A DNA stretch of 64,000 nt from CAMLHU01 sp049680185 (lineage in GTDB: Bacteria > Gemmatimonadota > Gemmatimonadetes > Gemmatimonadales > GWC2-71-9): assembly GCA_049680185.1 (NCBI GenBank), contig JBAUHI010000024.1, positions 1-64,000 on the forward strand, read 5' to 3'. The notes under the pieces are model-generated. The model searched no databases. It saw nothing but the letters and a program-made list of their open reading frames with translations, and had not been told where the DNA came from. Shown piece by piece: positions 8,418-16,566 of the stretch (position 1 is the stretch's first letter; every line of letters starts with the position of its first letter). The position numbers and the translations under genes were made by a program.

Positions 8418-8846
8418 TCACGTTACTGCCTTCTGCGGGAAGCGCCAGAGGCCGCCGAGGAGCCGGTCGAGCTCCCCATGGAACACAAAGGCCTCCACCG
8501 CTTCGGCGGTGGCGTCGGCGTCCATCCCCCACACCACCGCCCGGGGCGGATTCGCGTCCCGCGCCGCCTGCACGAACACCTTGTCCTCCTGCGCCCAGAC
8601 CGCCGGCAAGGTGGGCAGCAGCTCGGCACTCACCCGATTGACCCCGGGCCCGCCGATGGCCACCACCGCACTCGAATGCAATGCCGGATGGTCGTCGTAG
8701 ATCTCATCGGAAACCACTACCGCCCGGCGCCCCCGCTGGGCCACCTCATCCTGCAGCCGCAACGCCAAGCCACGATCGCGCTCCGCCGCACGCCCCTCCG
8801 ACCCGTGGACCAGCACCACAGTGAGTTCCGTGTCGAAGAGCGGCAT
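8418..8846 (-). CDS. Conserved hypothetical protein, 142 residues
   Basis: I do not recognise the family with certainty. The sequence opens with a hydrophobic strand (ELTVVLVHGSEG), followed by a helix, then RRAVVVSDEIY, a glycine-rich turn SAVVAIGGPGVN and KVFVQAARD, giving an alternating strand/helix pattern that looks like a small Rossmann-like or flavodoxin-like alpha/beta fold. There is no signal peptide or membrane segment. Its ATG overlaps the stop of the upstream gene by four bases, so it is probably made together with that membrane protein. Function is unknown. Confidence 0.6.
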   Translation of the reverse strand: MPLFDTELTVVLVHGSEGRAAERDRGLALRLQDEVAQRGRRAVVVSDEIYDDHPALHSSAVVAIGGPGVNRVSAELLPTLPAVWAQEDKVFVQAARDANPPRAVVWGMDADATAEAVEAFVFHGELDRLLGGLWRFPQKAVT

Positions 8847-9733
8847 CAGTGGGATACCGGGCGGAGCGACGCGGAGTCGCTGGGCAGGAGCTTCCGGTTC
8901 TCGTCCACGTCATGCTCCCGCTGCCGCTCGGCGCGCAGCTCCCGGACCGACTGCCGGAACTCTTCCATGGTCGCGGCCCGCGAGGCCGCCCGGTGAAGGT
9001 CTTCCTGCATCAGGCCATAGCTCCGATCGAAGACCCGTGACTCGTTGGCACCAGGCAACTTGAGCAACGCGAGCACCGCCGTCGGGAGCTTGAGCCCGGC
9101 CAGGTAGATGTTGTGGGCGTCGATCCCGAATTTGGTCCCCGCCACGGTCGTGGTCCAGCTCGGCGGGCCACGGTCACGGTCGGGTGCGGTGGCGACCGAA
9201 TCGAGGTAGTGCTGGACGATCACGGTGATCGCGCTGTCCACCAGGCGCACATTGCCGCTCGAGAGCGCCTGGGCGAGCTGCTTCGGTTCCAGCGGCAAGG
9301 GCTGGACCCAGAGCCTAGCCCGGCCAAGTCCCGGCACCACGATCCCGAACTCCCCCGGACCGGTCGCTGACGCCGAGTCAGCAGGGCCGCGCCGCACCGC
9401 CGTCCGCGAGGCGAGCGGTTCTACCGGAGGCTTCGGGAGCACCGTGGGCACGTCGGTCGGCGCCCGGGACGACGTCCCGGGACCCCGGCGGGCCCGTCCG
9501 GTCCAGGTCGAGTGGCGGCCACCGAAGCGCGGAAGCACCATCCTGGCGCCGGCGGTGGCGGGCGGACTCAACGTGATGAACCGGGTCGCCTCGATCGGAA
9601 AGTTCCCCGGGCGACGCACCAGGATGGCGAGTACCACCAAGAGTGCCGCATGGGCGACGAGGCTCGCGACCAGCGCCCGCCACCGGCGAGCATCACGCGG
9701 TGGGGGGGACTGCTCAGGCTCGAACAGCCGCAC
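8846..9733 (-). CDS. Single-pass membrane protein, unknown family
   Basis: The frame is open up to 9811, but the GTG at 9733 is the better start: it overlaps the end of dapL by only 20 bases and begins VRLFEPEQSPPP just before a single membrane helix (ALVASLVAHAALLVVLAILV, about residues 22-41). The short basic cytoplasmic end, helix and long Pro/Ser-rich tail resemble the layout of TonB-like or periplasm-facing anchor proteins. No TonB-C domain is seen; the C-terminal third is charged and helical (Arg/Glu rich). It is followed with a four-base overlap by the 142-residue hypothetical gene. Function is unknown, and the exact start is uncertain. Confidence 0.55.
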   Translation of the reverse strand: MRLFEPEQSPPPRDARRWRALVASLVAHAALLVVLAILVRRPGNFPIEATRFITLSPPATAGARMVLPRFGGRHSTWTGRARRGPGTSSRAPTDVPTVLPKPPVEPLASRTAVRRGPADSASATGPGEFGIVVPGLGRARLWVQPLPLEPKQLAQALSSGNVRLVDSAITVIVQHYLDSVATAPDRDRGPPSWTTTVAGTKFGIDAHNIYLAGLKLPTAVLALLKLPGANESRVFDRSYGLMQEDLHRAASRAATMEEFRQSVRELRAERQREHDVDENRKLLPSDSASLRPVSH

Positions 9734-10925
9734 CCGATGACCTCGCGCTATCTTGCATGGCGTGCAACATCGTGCCCAACCGCCCGATGCCTTCCACCAA
9801 CCGATCCGCACCCACCGTGAGCGCGATGCGGAAGAACCCCTCCCCTGCAGGACCGAAACCGCTTCCCGGCAATGTCACGACACCCGTCTCCTCGAGCGCA
9901 CGACGGGTGAAGTCGGCCGACTTGATCCCCTTGGGCATCGGGACCCAGAGGTACATCGCGCCCTTCGGGGTGTCCACCGTGAATCCGCCCTTCCGGAGCG
10001 CCGCCAACGCGCCGTCCCGGCGCCGGGTCATCTCCGCCATGTACGGGCGCACGAACTCCTCGCTCCGGTCGAGCGCCACGATCCCCGCCTTCTGCACCGC
10101 GAGCCACGGACCGGTGTCGGTGTAGCTCTTGACCCGAGTCAGGATGCCGACGAGTTCCTTGCGCCCCACCGCAAAGCCGCAGCGCCACCCGGTCATCGAG
10201 TAGCTCTTGGAGAGCGAGAGGAACTCGACCGCCACGTCGCGTGCCCCCGGCACCTGAAAGATGCTCGGTGCGACATACCCGTCGAACGTGACGTCGACGT
10301 ACGGATTGTCGTAGGCCATGAGGATGTCGTACTTCTTGCAGATGGCCACCGAGCGCTCGAGATACTCCATCGGCGCGATCGCGGCGGTCGGATTGTTCGG
10401 ATAATTGAGGTAGACGAGCTTGGTCCGGCGAAGCGTCGCCTCCGGGATCGCATCCCAGTCGAGCAGGAAGTCCTTTTCCCGCTTCAGGCCGCAGATGAGC
10501 GGCTCGGAGCCCGAGAAGAGCGCCCCGCCGATATAGGCCTGGTACCCCGGCTCGGGGACCAGCACCACGTCGCCCGGGGACGCCACGCCCATCGCGAGGT
10601 GGGTCAGCCCTTCCTTGGAGCCGATCAGCGGCAACGTCTCGGTCATCGGATCGAACGTCTGGCCGAATCGGCGTTCCATGAACCGAGTGATGGCCTGCCG
10701 GAACTCCGGCAGCCCCTGCTGGAATCCGTACTTGTGGTACTTGAGGTCATCGAGCGCGGCCACCAGCGCGTCGCGCACCGGCTTCGGTGGCATCTGGTCG
10801 GTGTCGCCGGCGCCGATGTCGATCACGTCCACCCCCTGCTCCAGCAGGCGGCGCTTGATGGTGGGGATCTCGGCGAGCGGATAACCGGGGAGGGCGTCTA
10901 CGCGGGCGTTGGGTCGAATGGGCAT
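9714..10925 (-). CDS. dapL: Class I/II aminotransferase, probably LL-diaminopimelate aminotransferase
   Basis: This is a PLP-dependent fold-type I aminotransferase. LL-diaminopimelate aminotransferase converts tetrahydrodipicolinate directly to LL-DAP for lysine and peptidoglycan. Visible are YHKYGFQQGLPEFRQAI, PLIGSKEGLTHLAMG, VVLVPEPGYQAY, the LNYPNNPTAAIA motif and the PLP lysine in LSLSKSYSMTGWRCGFAVG. These match the DapL family more closely than AspC. The frame extends to 11033, but MPIRPNARVD at 10925 fits the family start and gives 403 residues. With asd and no succinylase genes visible, a DapL shortcut is plausible. It could instead be another member (aspartate or alanine aminotransferase-like), which a phylogeny would settle. 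Confidence 0.75.
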   Translation of the reverse strand: MPIRPNARVDALPGYPLAEIPTIKRRLLEQGVDVIDIGAGDTDQMPPKPVRDALVAALDDLKYHKYGFQQGLPEFRQAITRFMERRFGQTFDPMTETLPLIGSKEGLTHLAMGVASPGDVVLVPEPGYQAYIGGALFSGSEPLICGLKREKDFLLDWDAIPEATLRRTKLVYLNYPNNPTAAIAPMEYLERSVAICKKYDILMAYDNPYVDVTFDGYVAPSIFQVPGARDVAVEFLSLSKSYSMTGWRCGFAVGRKELVGILTRVKSYTDTGPWLAVQKAGIVALDRSEEFVRPYMAEMTRRRDGALAALRKGGFTVDTPKGAMYLWVPMPKGIKSADFTRRALEETGVVTLPGSGFGPAGEGFFRIALTVGADRLVEGIGRLGTMLHAMQDSARSSGAAVRA

Positions 10926-11042
10926 GGCAGTGGACCGGGACCTCGTCAGGGTGACCGAGTTGGGAGAGTGGGAGACCGGGCGATCAGGACCACCAGCCCG
11001 GCACGGACCCGCATCATCACGAAACTTCGTCATCGGCGACGC

Positions 11043-13556
11043 TCAGCTGCTGGCGCCGACGATCCCGTGCCGCGCGAAGAAATCCTCGCATTTGGTCCGG
11101 ACCTCCCGCCACGGCCCGACCACTCGATCGGCTCGGGGGAGTCCGTGCAGCACCTGGCGTCCGTACCGTTTGCGGACCACGCGTGGGTCGAGGAGGATGA
11201 CGACCCCCGCATCGTGGCTGGAGCGGATCAGCCTCCCGAAGCCCTGCTTCAGCTTGAGCGCTGCGTGCGGCAGCAGGTAGCCGCTGAAGCCATCCTCCCC
11301 CTGCTCCGCCAGGCGCTCCAGCCGAGCGGCAGTGAGCGGCTCGCCCGGCACCTTGAAAGGTAGCTTGGTGAGCACCAGCACGCGGAGGGCGCGGCCCGGC
11401 ACATCGACCCCTTCCCAGAAGGAATCGGTGCCGAGGAGGATCGCGTTGCCCAGGTCGCGGAAGCGCTGCAGGAGCGAGTCGCGCGAGGCCTCGCCCTGGA
11501 CGAGGAGGGGCCAGCGGTCGCCCAGCACCGTCCGGAGCCGCGCGGCCTGGTCCTTCAGGCTCGAGTGGCTGGTGAACAGCACGAACATCCCTCCGTCGGA
11601 GGCGTGGGCCAGGTCGCGCACCACGTCGGTCACCGCCGCCGCGTGCGCCGCCGGATCCTCGCGCGGGTCGGGCATGTCCTCGGGGATCCCGAAGAGGCAC
11701 TGGTTCGGAAAATCGAACGGCGAGGGGAGGATCTCGCGCACCGTGACCGGGGAGGTGTCTCCGCTCAGGCCGAGGCGGCGCTCCAGGAAATCGAACTCGC
11801 CGCCGGCAGCGAGGGTAGCGCTCGTCAGCACGGTGGTCTCGAGCTTGTCGAAGAGGAGCTCCCGGAGCACCGGCGCCAGATCGAGCGGGACCGACGCAAG
11901 GGTCACGTCCTGTCCCTTCCGCCCCGTCCGCTCCACCCACCGAACCCTCGGTTCGCCACCTGTGACCGGCCGGAGCGAGACGTTGAGTCCATCCGACACC
12001 GCGTCGAGCCGCCGCGCCACCGCCCGCGATTCATTGAGCAGCTGATCGCGGCGGTCACTGGCCGGCGCCTCGTTCAACCGGTCGGCGATCGTGGCCAGAT
12101 CCTCCCGGATCCGACGGAACGATGCCAAGGCACGATCGAGCTCATCACCCAGACCATCGGTCCAGACCGCATCACGGGCAAATTCGTCGGTGAGCCGCAA
12201 CACGCCGCCGGACTCGCTGTCGAGGCGCCCGTGGAGACGAAGGAAGAGCCCATCCGCCGCTCGACGCGCATCCGCTGCGGCCGGAAGAAGGCGCTGTCGC
12301 AGCAGGTCGAGGCTCGCCTGGCTCAGCAGGTCGTCGTTCTTGGCCAGCTCCTGCCCCAACGCCGGAAGCAGCCCCCGCCCATTCCGCTCCAACCGCGCCA
12401 GCAACCGGCGGGCACCCCGGCTCGACACCTGGGCACCGAGATGGGATGCCGCGACATCCTCCAGGTGGTGCCCTTCATCGAGCACCAGGCGCCGGTACGG
12501 GGGCAACACCGCAGCGTCCTTCCAGTTGTTGGCCGCCTGGCGCACCGACAGATCGGCGGCAAGGAGGTGGTGGTTGACGACGACGATGTCCGCTTCGGCC
12601 GCGCGACGGCGCGCGCTGAACAGGAAGCAGCGATCGAAGAACGGGCACTCGAGCCGGGGGCAGAGATCGGACTCGGCGCTCACCTCGTCCCACACTTCGT
12701 GGGTCGGCGGCACCGGGAGGTCGCTGAGCGAGCCGTCGGCGGTCGTGGCGGCCCAGGCGGTGAGCTGGACCAGCTCCTGGTGCTTGTCGGGCTCCAGGAG
12801 CGAGCCCTGTGCCTGGCCCGCCTGCTGGAGGCGGAGGAGACAGAGGTAGTTGCGCCATCCCTTGAGGAGCGCAAAGCGGGGCTCCCGATCGCCCTCGCGC
12901 AACGCCTCGCGCAGGAGCGGCAGGTCCTTGGCGACCAACTGTTCCTGCAGGTTGATCGTGTTGGTGCTGACGACGGTGCGCTCGCCGTTGACGAAGGCCC
13001 AGCGGATGGCGGGCACCAGGTAGGCAAAGGACTTCCCCACCCCGGTCCCGGCCTCGAGCAGCAGGACGCCGCCGTCGTTGTACCCGTCGGCGATGTGGGC
13101 CGCCATGTCCCGCTGGCTGGGGCGGTCCTCGTAGCGACCCATCGCGGCCGCGACCGGCCCGTGCTCTCCCAGGAGGGCGGCGGTGTCGAGCGCATCGATG
13201 GGCGTCAGGCGCCGTTCCCGGGGCACCTCGACCACCACGTACAGCTCGGTCGCGTCGTTATTCACGATGCCGAACCCGACCCCCGCATCGTGCAGGCGCG
13301 CCGCCACGTTGAGGTCGGCGATCGACGGCTCCAGGGTCCCGGTGGGATGGTTGTGCAGCATCATCTCCCCGGCGGTGCAGACCCCGGGCAACGCCAGGAC
13401 CTGGTCCACCCTCCCCCGCGCAATGGTCCGCACCCCGGTCAATACGCCGTCGGAGTCGACGGTCGCGGTGAATGCCACCTCTCGTCCGTGCGCTTGCGCG
13501 ATCTCCGCGGCGATCGTCCGGCGGACGGCATCGGGGAGCCGAGTGGTCGGGCTCAC
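11043..13556 (-). CDS. JAB/JAMM domain fused to a DinG-type XPD-family helicase
   Basis: Two domains are visible. Residues about 1-115 form a JAB/JAMM metallo-fold related to RadC: Glu26, the HNHP pair His68/His70, Ser78 and Asp81 match the E-HxH-S-D zinc motif. From about 140 on it is a DinG-like superfamily 2 helicase: Walker A GTGVGKS (170-176), four cysteines for an iron-sulfur cluster (one in NYLCLL, three in LCPRLECPFFDRC), motif II LDEGHH and motif VI QGFGRLIRSSHD. DinG proteins unwind DNA, R-loops or forked structures 5'->3'; JAMM domains cleave isopeptide bonds or are non-catalytic. The product is 837 residues. It closes the seven-gene overlapping chain by a four-base overlap with the gene before it. 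Some DinG proteins carry a DnaQ-type exonuclease at this position, so the N-terminus is a module slot. Confidence 0.85.
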   Translation of the reverse strand: MSPTTRLPDAVRRTIAAEIAQAHGREVAFTATVDSDGVLTGVRTIARGRVDQVLALPGVCTAGEMMLHNHPTGTLEPSIADLNVAARLHDAGVGFGIVNNDATELYVVVEVPRERRLTPIDALDTAALLGEHGPVAAAMGRYEDRPSQRDMAAHIADGYNDGGVLLLEAGTGVGKSFAYLVPAIRWAFVNGERTVVSTNTINLQEQLVAKDLPLLREALREGDREPRFALLKGWRNYLCLLRLQQAGQAQGSLLEPDKHQELVQLTAWAATTADGSLSDLPVPPTHEVWDEVSAESDLCPRLECPFFDRCFLFSARRRAAEADIVVVNHHLLAADLSVRQAANNWKDAAVLPPYRRLVLDEGHHLEDVAASHLGAQVSSRGARRLLARLERNGRGLLPALGQELAKNDDLLSQASLDLLRQRLLPAAADARRAADGLFLRLHGRLDSESGGVLRLTDEFARDAVWTDGLGDELDRALASFRRIREDLATIADRLNEAPASDRRDQLLNESRAVARRLDAVSDGLNVSLRPVTGGEPRVRWVERTGRKGQDVTLASVPLDLAPVLRELLFDKLETTVLTSATLAAGGEFDFLERRLGLSGDTSPVTVREILPSPFDFPNQCLFGIPEDMPDPREDPAAHAAAVTDVVRDLAHASDGGMFVLFTSHSSLKDQAARLRTVLGDRWPLLVQGEASRDSLLQRFRDLGNAILLGTDSFWEGVDVPGRALRVLVLTKLPFKVPGEPLTAARLERLAEQGEDGFSGYLLPHAALKLKQGFGRLIRSSHDAGVVILLDPRVVRKRYGRQVLHGLPRADRVVGPWREVRTKCEDFFARHGIVGASS

Positions 13557-14845
13557 GTCTTCAGCTCGCGCTTTTTGGCCGCGGGAAAGAGCACGTTGTT
13601 GAGGATGAGCCGGTACCCCGGCGAATGCGGGTGGAGCGACAGGTCGGTCGGCGGATCACCGATCTTATGTTCGGGATCCTCGGGGTCGTGGCCGCCGAAG
13701 AAGGTCCACGTCCCTTCGCCCCGCTCGCCGTGGATGTACTTGACCCACGGCGCCCCGGGCTCGTCGGCCAGTACGGTCACGCCCGGCTTGAGTCGATCTC
13801 GGCGGAAGGACGTCGTGATGCCGTAGAAATCCGGGATCACCTGCCGGTGGTCCTGGGTGAGCATCGTGTTGACAGGATCGATCTTGGCGCTGAACTCGAA
13901 GAGCGTGAACGACCCGAGCGGCTGGCGGTGCGCGAAGGAATTCACCTGGTGCCCGTCGATGTCCGAGAACTCGGGCATGGTCGGGTTCATCTCCAGCTGG
14001 GCGTCCTGGAACGCCAGCGCCTGGGTCCAGTCCATCTTGGCCGACGCGTCCGGGTCCATCGGCGTCCCGTCGGCAAAGCTCGCCGCGATGTCCACGTGCG
14101 CGCTCGCCAGCGCCAGGTCGAGCGTCTCCGTGGCGGTGCACATCGCAAAGAGGAACCCGCCCCGCTCGACGAACGCCCGTATCCTCTCGGCCACGGCCCG
14201 CTTGGCCGCCGGCACGTTCGGGAAGCCGAGCTGGTGCGCCATCGCCACCTGGGTCCGCACCATGTCCTGGAGCCACGGCGCGTTGGCGTAGTTGAGGTAG
14301 AACTTGGAGTACTGGCCGGTGAAGTCCTCGTGGTGCAGGTGCAGCCAGTCGATCGTCCGCAGGCCATCCCCCATCACCTCAGCGTCCCATACCGTGGCAA
14401 AGTCGATCCCTGCGTAACGCAGCGCCATCGTGACGGCATCATCCCACGGCGGGGCGTCGGGGGGGACATAGACCGCCACCCGTGGCACCTTCTCCAGCGG
14501 GATGGCATCGGCATTCCCTCCCGCCATCCCCGCCTTGATCCCTGTCACGTCGGCATCCGACACCGGCTCCACCCGCACCCCCGCCAGTCCGGCATCACGC
14601 ATGGTGGCCTGATCGGACGGGAGCAGGAAGGACCCGCCGCGATAGTTGAGCAGCCACTCCCCCTGGGCGCCGCGCTGCAGCACCCGGAAGGTGACGCCGT
14701 AGGCCTTGAGATGATCGGTCTGGGTGTCGTCCATCGGCACCAGCAGGTGGTCGGACGATCGAGTCACCCACCCGCGCATCCCGGGCGGAAGTGCGCCGGC
14801 CACACCGACCAGTGCGGCCCCGCGCACGAATTCCCGCCGCCTCAC
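13553..14845 (-). CDS. Tat-exported protein often labelled 'asparagine synthetase B'
   Basis: The N-terminus MRRREFVRGAALVGVAGALP looks like a twin-arginine (Tat) signal. The mature part begins LLVPMDDTQTDHLKAYGVTF, a stretch I recall from Bacteroidota proteins that databases call asparagine synthetase B. It lacks the N-terminal cysteine and the PP-loop of a real AsnB, so that name appears to be wrong. The central part (VPRVAVYVPPDAPPWDDAVT, FVERGGFLFAMCTATETLDLALA) has the look of a class I glutamine-amidotransferase-like alpha/beta fold with a possible nucleophile cysteine in the AMCTA turn. WTFFGGHDPED resembles beta-strand trailing segments of such folds. It overlaps both neighbours by four bases and lies in the envelope-type chain. 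No substrate can be named. Confidence 0.6.
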   Translation of the reverse strand: MRRREFVRGAALVGVAGALPPGMRGWVTRSSDHLLVPMDDTQTDHLKAYGVTFRVLQRGAQGEWLLNYRGGSFLLPSDQATMRDAGLAGVRVEPVSDADVTGIKAGMAGGNADAIPLEKVPRVAVYVPPDAPPWDDAVTMALRYAGIDFATVWDAEVMGDGLRTIDWLHLHHEDFTGQYSKFYLNYANAPWLQDMVRTQVAMAHQLGFPNVPAAKRAVAERIRAFVERGGFLFAMCTATETLDLALASAHVDIAASFADGTPMDPDASAKMDWTQALAFQDAQLEMNPTMPEFSDIDGHQVNSFAHRQPLGSFTLFEFSAKIDPVNTMLTQDHRQVIPDFYGITTSFRRDRLKPGVTVLADEPGAPWVKYIHGERGEGTWTFFGGHDPEDPEHKIGDPPTDLSLHPHSPGYRLILNNVLFPAAKKRELKT

Positions 14846-16566
14846 GTCGACGCTCCGACGTCGGGACCCTGGAGTTGTTGCAAGAGGCGCCGCGCCTCCG
14901 GGACCACCGCCGACGTCGGCCAGGTCAGGATCAAGTGCTCGAGTGACACGATCGCCTCGGCGTTCCGTCCTTGGGCTGCGAGAAAATGCGCCAGCGCATA
15001 CTCGGCGGCCGGCGAGGTCGCTGCCACGCTGTCCGTCACCGCCCGTCGGAACCAGTGACCTGCGGCGGCGGTGTCACCGTGCACCACCGAGATCTGTCCG
15101 AGGACCAGCGCCACCGCTGCCCCGCCTTTGGCGGGCGGGAGTGAATCGACCAGCGGCGTCAGCGATCGCACTGCCGCCACCGTGTCGCCCCGATCGAGCG
15201 CCCAGAGCCCGGCACCGAGGAGCGGCAGCGTGTCCGCCTCGATCGGCTGCAGCAACGCCAGGAGCCGGATGCGGTCGGTGGCGTCCGCCCGGTCGCCGGC
15301 AAAGGGACCCGCCCACTTGAAGGCCCGCCGGGCGTTGGCCAGGTCACCCCTATAAAGGAAGAGACGCCCCTGCACCGCGGCGGTCTCGACCGAGCTGTCG
15401 GCGGTCAGTGTTCGCTGGGCTCGGTTAAGATCGCCGGCCCGGGCGGACGCGAGCGCCAACTCTCGACGCAGCTCCCGTGTGTCGTCGAGGGTGAGGCCGG
15501 CGGGAGGGTGTTCGAGCTGGCGAGCCGCCTCGTCCAGGTCACCTTCACTGATGAGCACACCGATAACGATGCGCGCCGCACCAGGACCGAGCGCCCCACT
15601 CGCGCCGGGATCGGCCAGCACGGCAGTGAGCATGCGACGGGCCGACCGCTGATCGCCACCATCGGCGTATGCCCGTGCCGCCTCAAGGCGCAGTGATGGG
15701 ATGGCGGGGCCTGCTTGGCGCCCGGCCAGCAACTCCAGCGCCCGCCCCAAGGCCGCCCGCGCGGTGGGTGCCGTGCCGCGGCGGAGTTGGCCGACGAGTT
15801 CTCGCAGCAGCGTGGCGTCCCCGGCACCGGCGTCGAGATCCGCCTCGATCCGTTGGACGGCACCGGCCGCATCGCCCCAGGCGGCGGTCAGCAATGTCCC
15901 GAGCGCACGGCCCGACGGCCCCGCGCCATCGAGCGCTCGCAGGATCCCGCCCTGGGTGGTCGCTGCGGCCGGTGTGAGCGCTGCCACCGCGGCTGGACGC
16001 ATCGCCCCGAACCGGGCGGTCGCTCGGGCCCACTCCGGCGCCGCCGCGAGGAGATCGCCTTCCGACGTCGCCGCCTGGGCCAGCTCCACCGCAAAGCTGG
16101 TGCTGTCGCCGCTCGCGGCCCTCCCCGCTTCGTATGCCCGTCGAGCGGCACTGGGTTCGCGATGGGACAGGAGGAGATCACCCCATTCGCGGTACGGCGC
16201 CAGTCGATCGGGGTCGAGACGCGCCCATCGCTCCACGATGCTGCGGGCACTGTCCGCATTCCCCGCCGCGATCCACGCCCTGAGCGCCACATCGAACACC
16301 GCCGGGGTCGGATCGGCGCGAAGCACCGGCGCCAGGAGGGGCCCGAGTTCACCCTGACGACCTAGTGGTGCCAGCGACCGCTCCAGTCCCAGGAGCGCCG
16401 GCAGGCTCCTGGGATCGCGGGTCAGCACGCCCCTGTAGGCATCGACCGCCGCCGAGAACGATCCGCGGCGCTCGAGGTCGAACGCATGCGCGAGCGAAGT
16501 GTCCGCCTGCGCCGCCAACCGGCTGGCACCGAGCGCGAGGGTCATCGCGACAACGAGGGCCCTCAC
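14842..16566 (-). CDS. Secreted TPR-repeat protein
   Basis: The frame is open to 16647, but the GTG at 16566 overlaps the upstream stop by four bases (GTGA) like every other junction in this chain, and it opens a signal peptide (VRALVVAMTLALGASRLAAQ). The remaining roughly 550 residues are an alpha-helical solenoid of tetratricopeptide-like units, for example AFDLERRGSFSAAVDAYRG, EWGDLLLSHREPSAARRAYE and AEYALAHFLAAQGRNAEA. Such proteins are protein-protein scaffolds, here in the periplasm. The composition is Ala/Arg/Leu-rich and the length is 574 residues. Its neighbours (DUF4175-like and DUF4159-like) suggest an envelope assembly, but the partner is unknown. Confidence 0.7.
   Translation of the reverse strand: MRALVVAMTLALGASRLAAQADTSLAHAFDLERRGSFSAAVDAYRGVLTRDPRSLPALLGLERSLAPLGRQGELGPLLAPVLRADPTPAVFDVALRAWIAAGNADSARSIVERWARLDPDRLAPYREWGDLLLSHREPSAARRAYEAGRAASGDSTSFAVELAQAATSEGDLLAAAPEWARATARFGAMRPAAVAALTPAAATTQGGILRALDGAGPSGRALGTLLTAAWGDAAGAVQRIEADLDAGAGDATLLRELVGQLRRGTAPTARAALGRALELLAGRQAGPAIPSLRLEAARAYADGGDQRSARRMLTAVLADPGASGALGPGAARIVIGVLISEGDLDEAARQLEHPPAGLTLDDTRELRRELALASARAGDLNRAQRTLTADSSVETAAVQGRLFLYRGDLANARRAFKWAGPFAGDRADATDRIRLLALLQPIEADTLPLLGAGLWALDRGDTVAAVRSLTPLVDSLPPAKGGAAVALVLGQISVVHGDTAAAGHWFRRAVTDSVAATSPAAEYALAHFLAAQGRNAEAIVSLEHLILTWPTSAVVPEARRLLQQLQGPDVGAST

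Noticed and set aside
6533..8641. Open frame of 702 codons on the + strand opposite the Ig-like lipoprotein
   Set aside because: The opposite strand encodes a lipobox and Ig-like repeats; this frame is Arg/Gly/His-rich without family features.
11565..13826. Open frame of 753 codons on the + strand opposite JAB-DinG
   Set aside because: It overlaps helicase motifs on the other strand and has no recognisable protein content.
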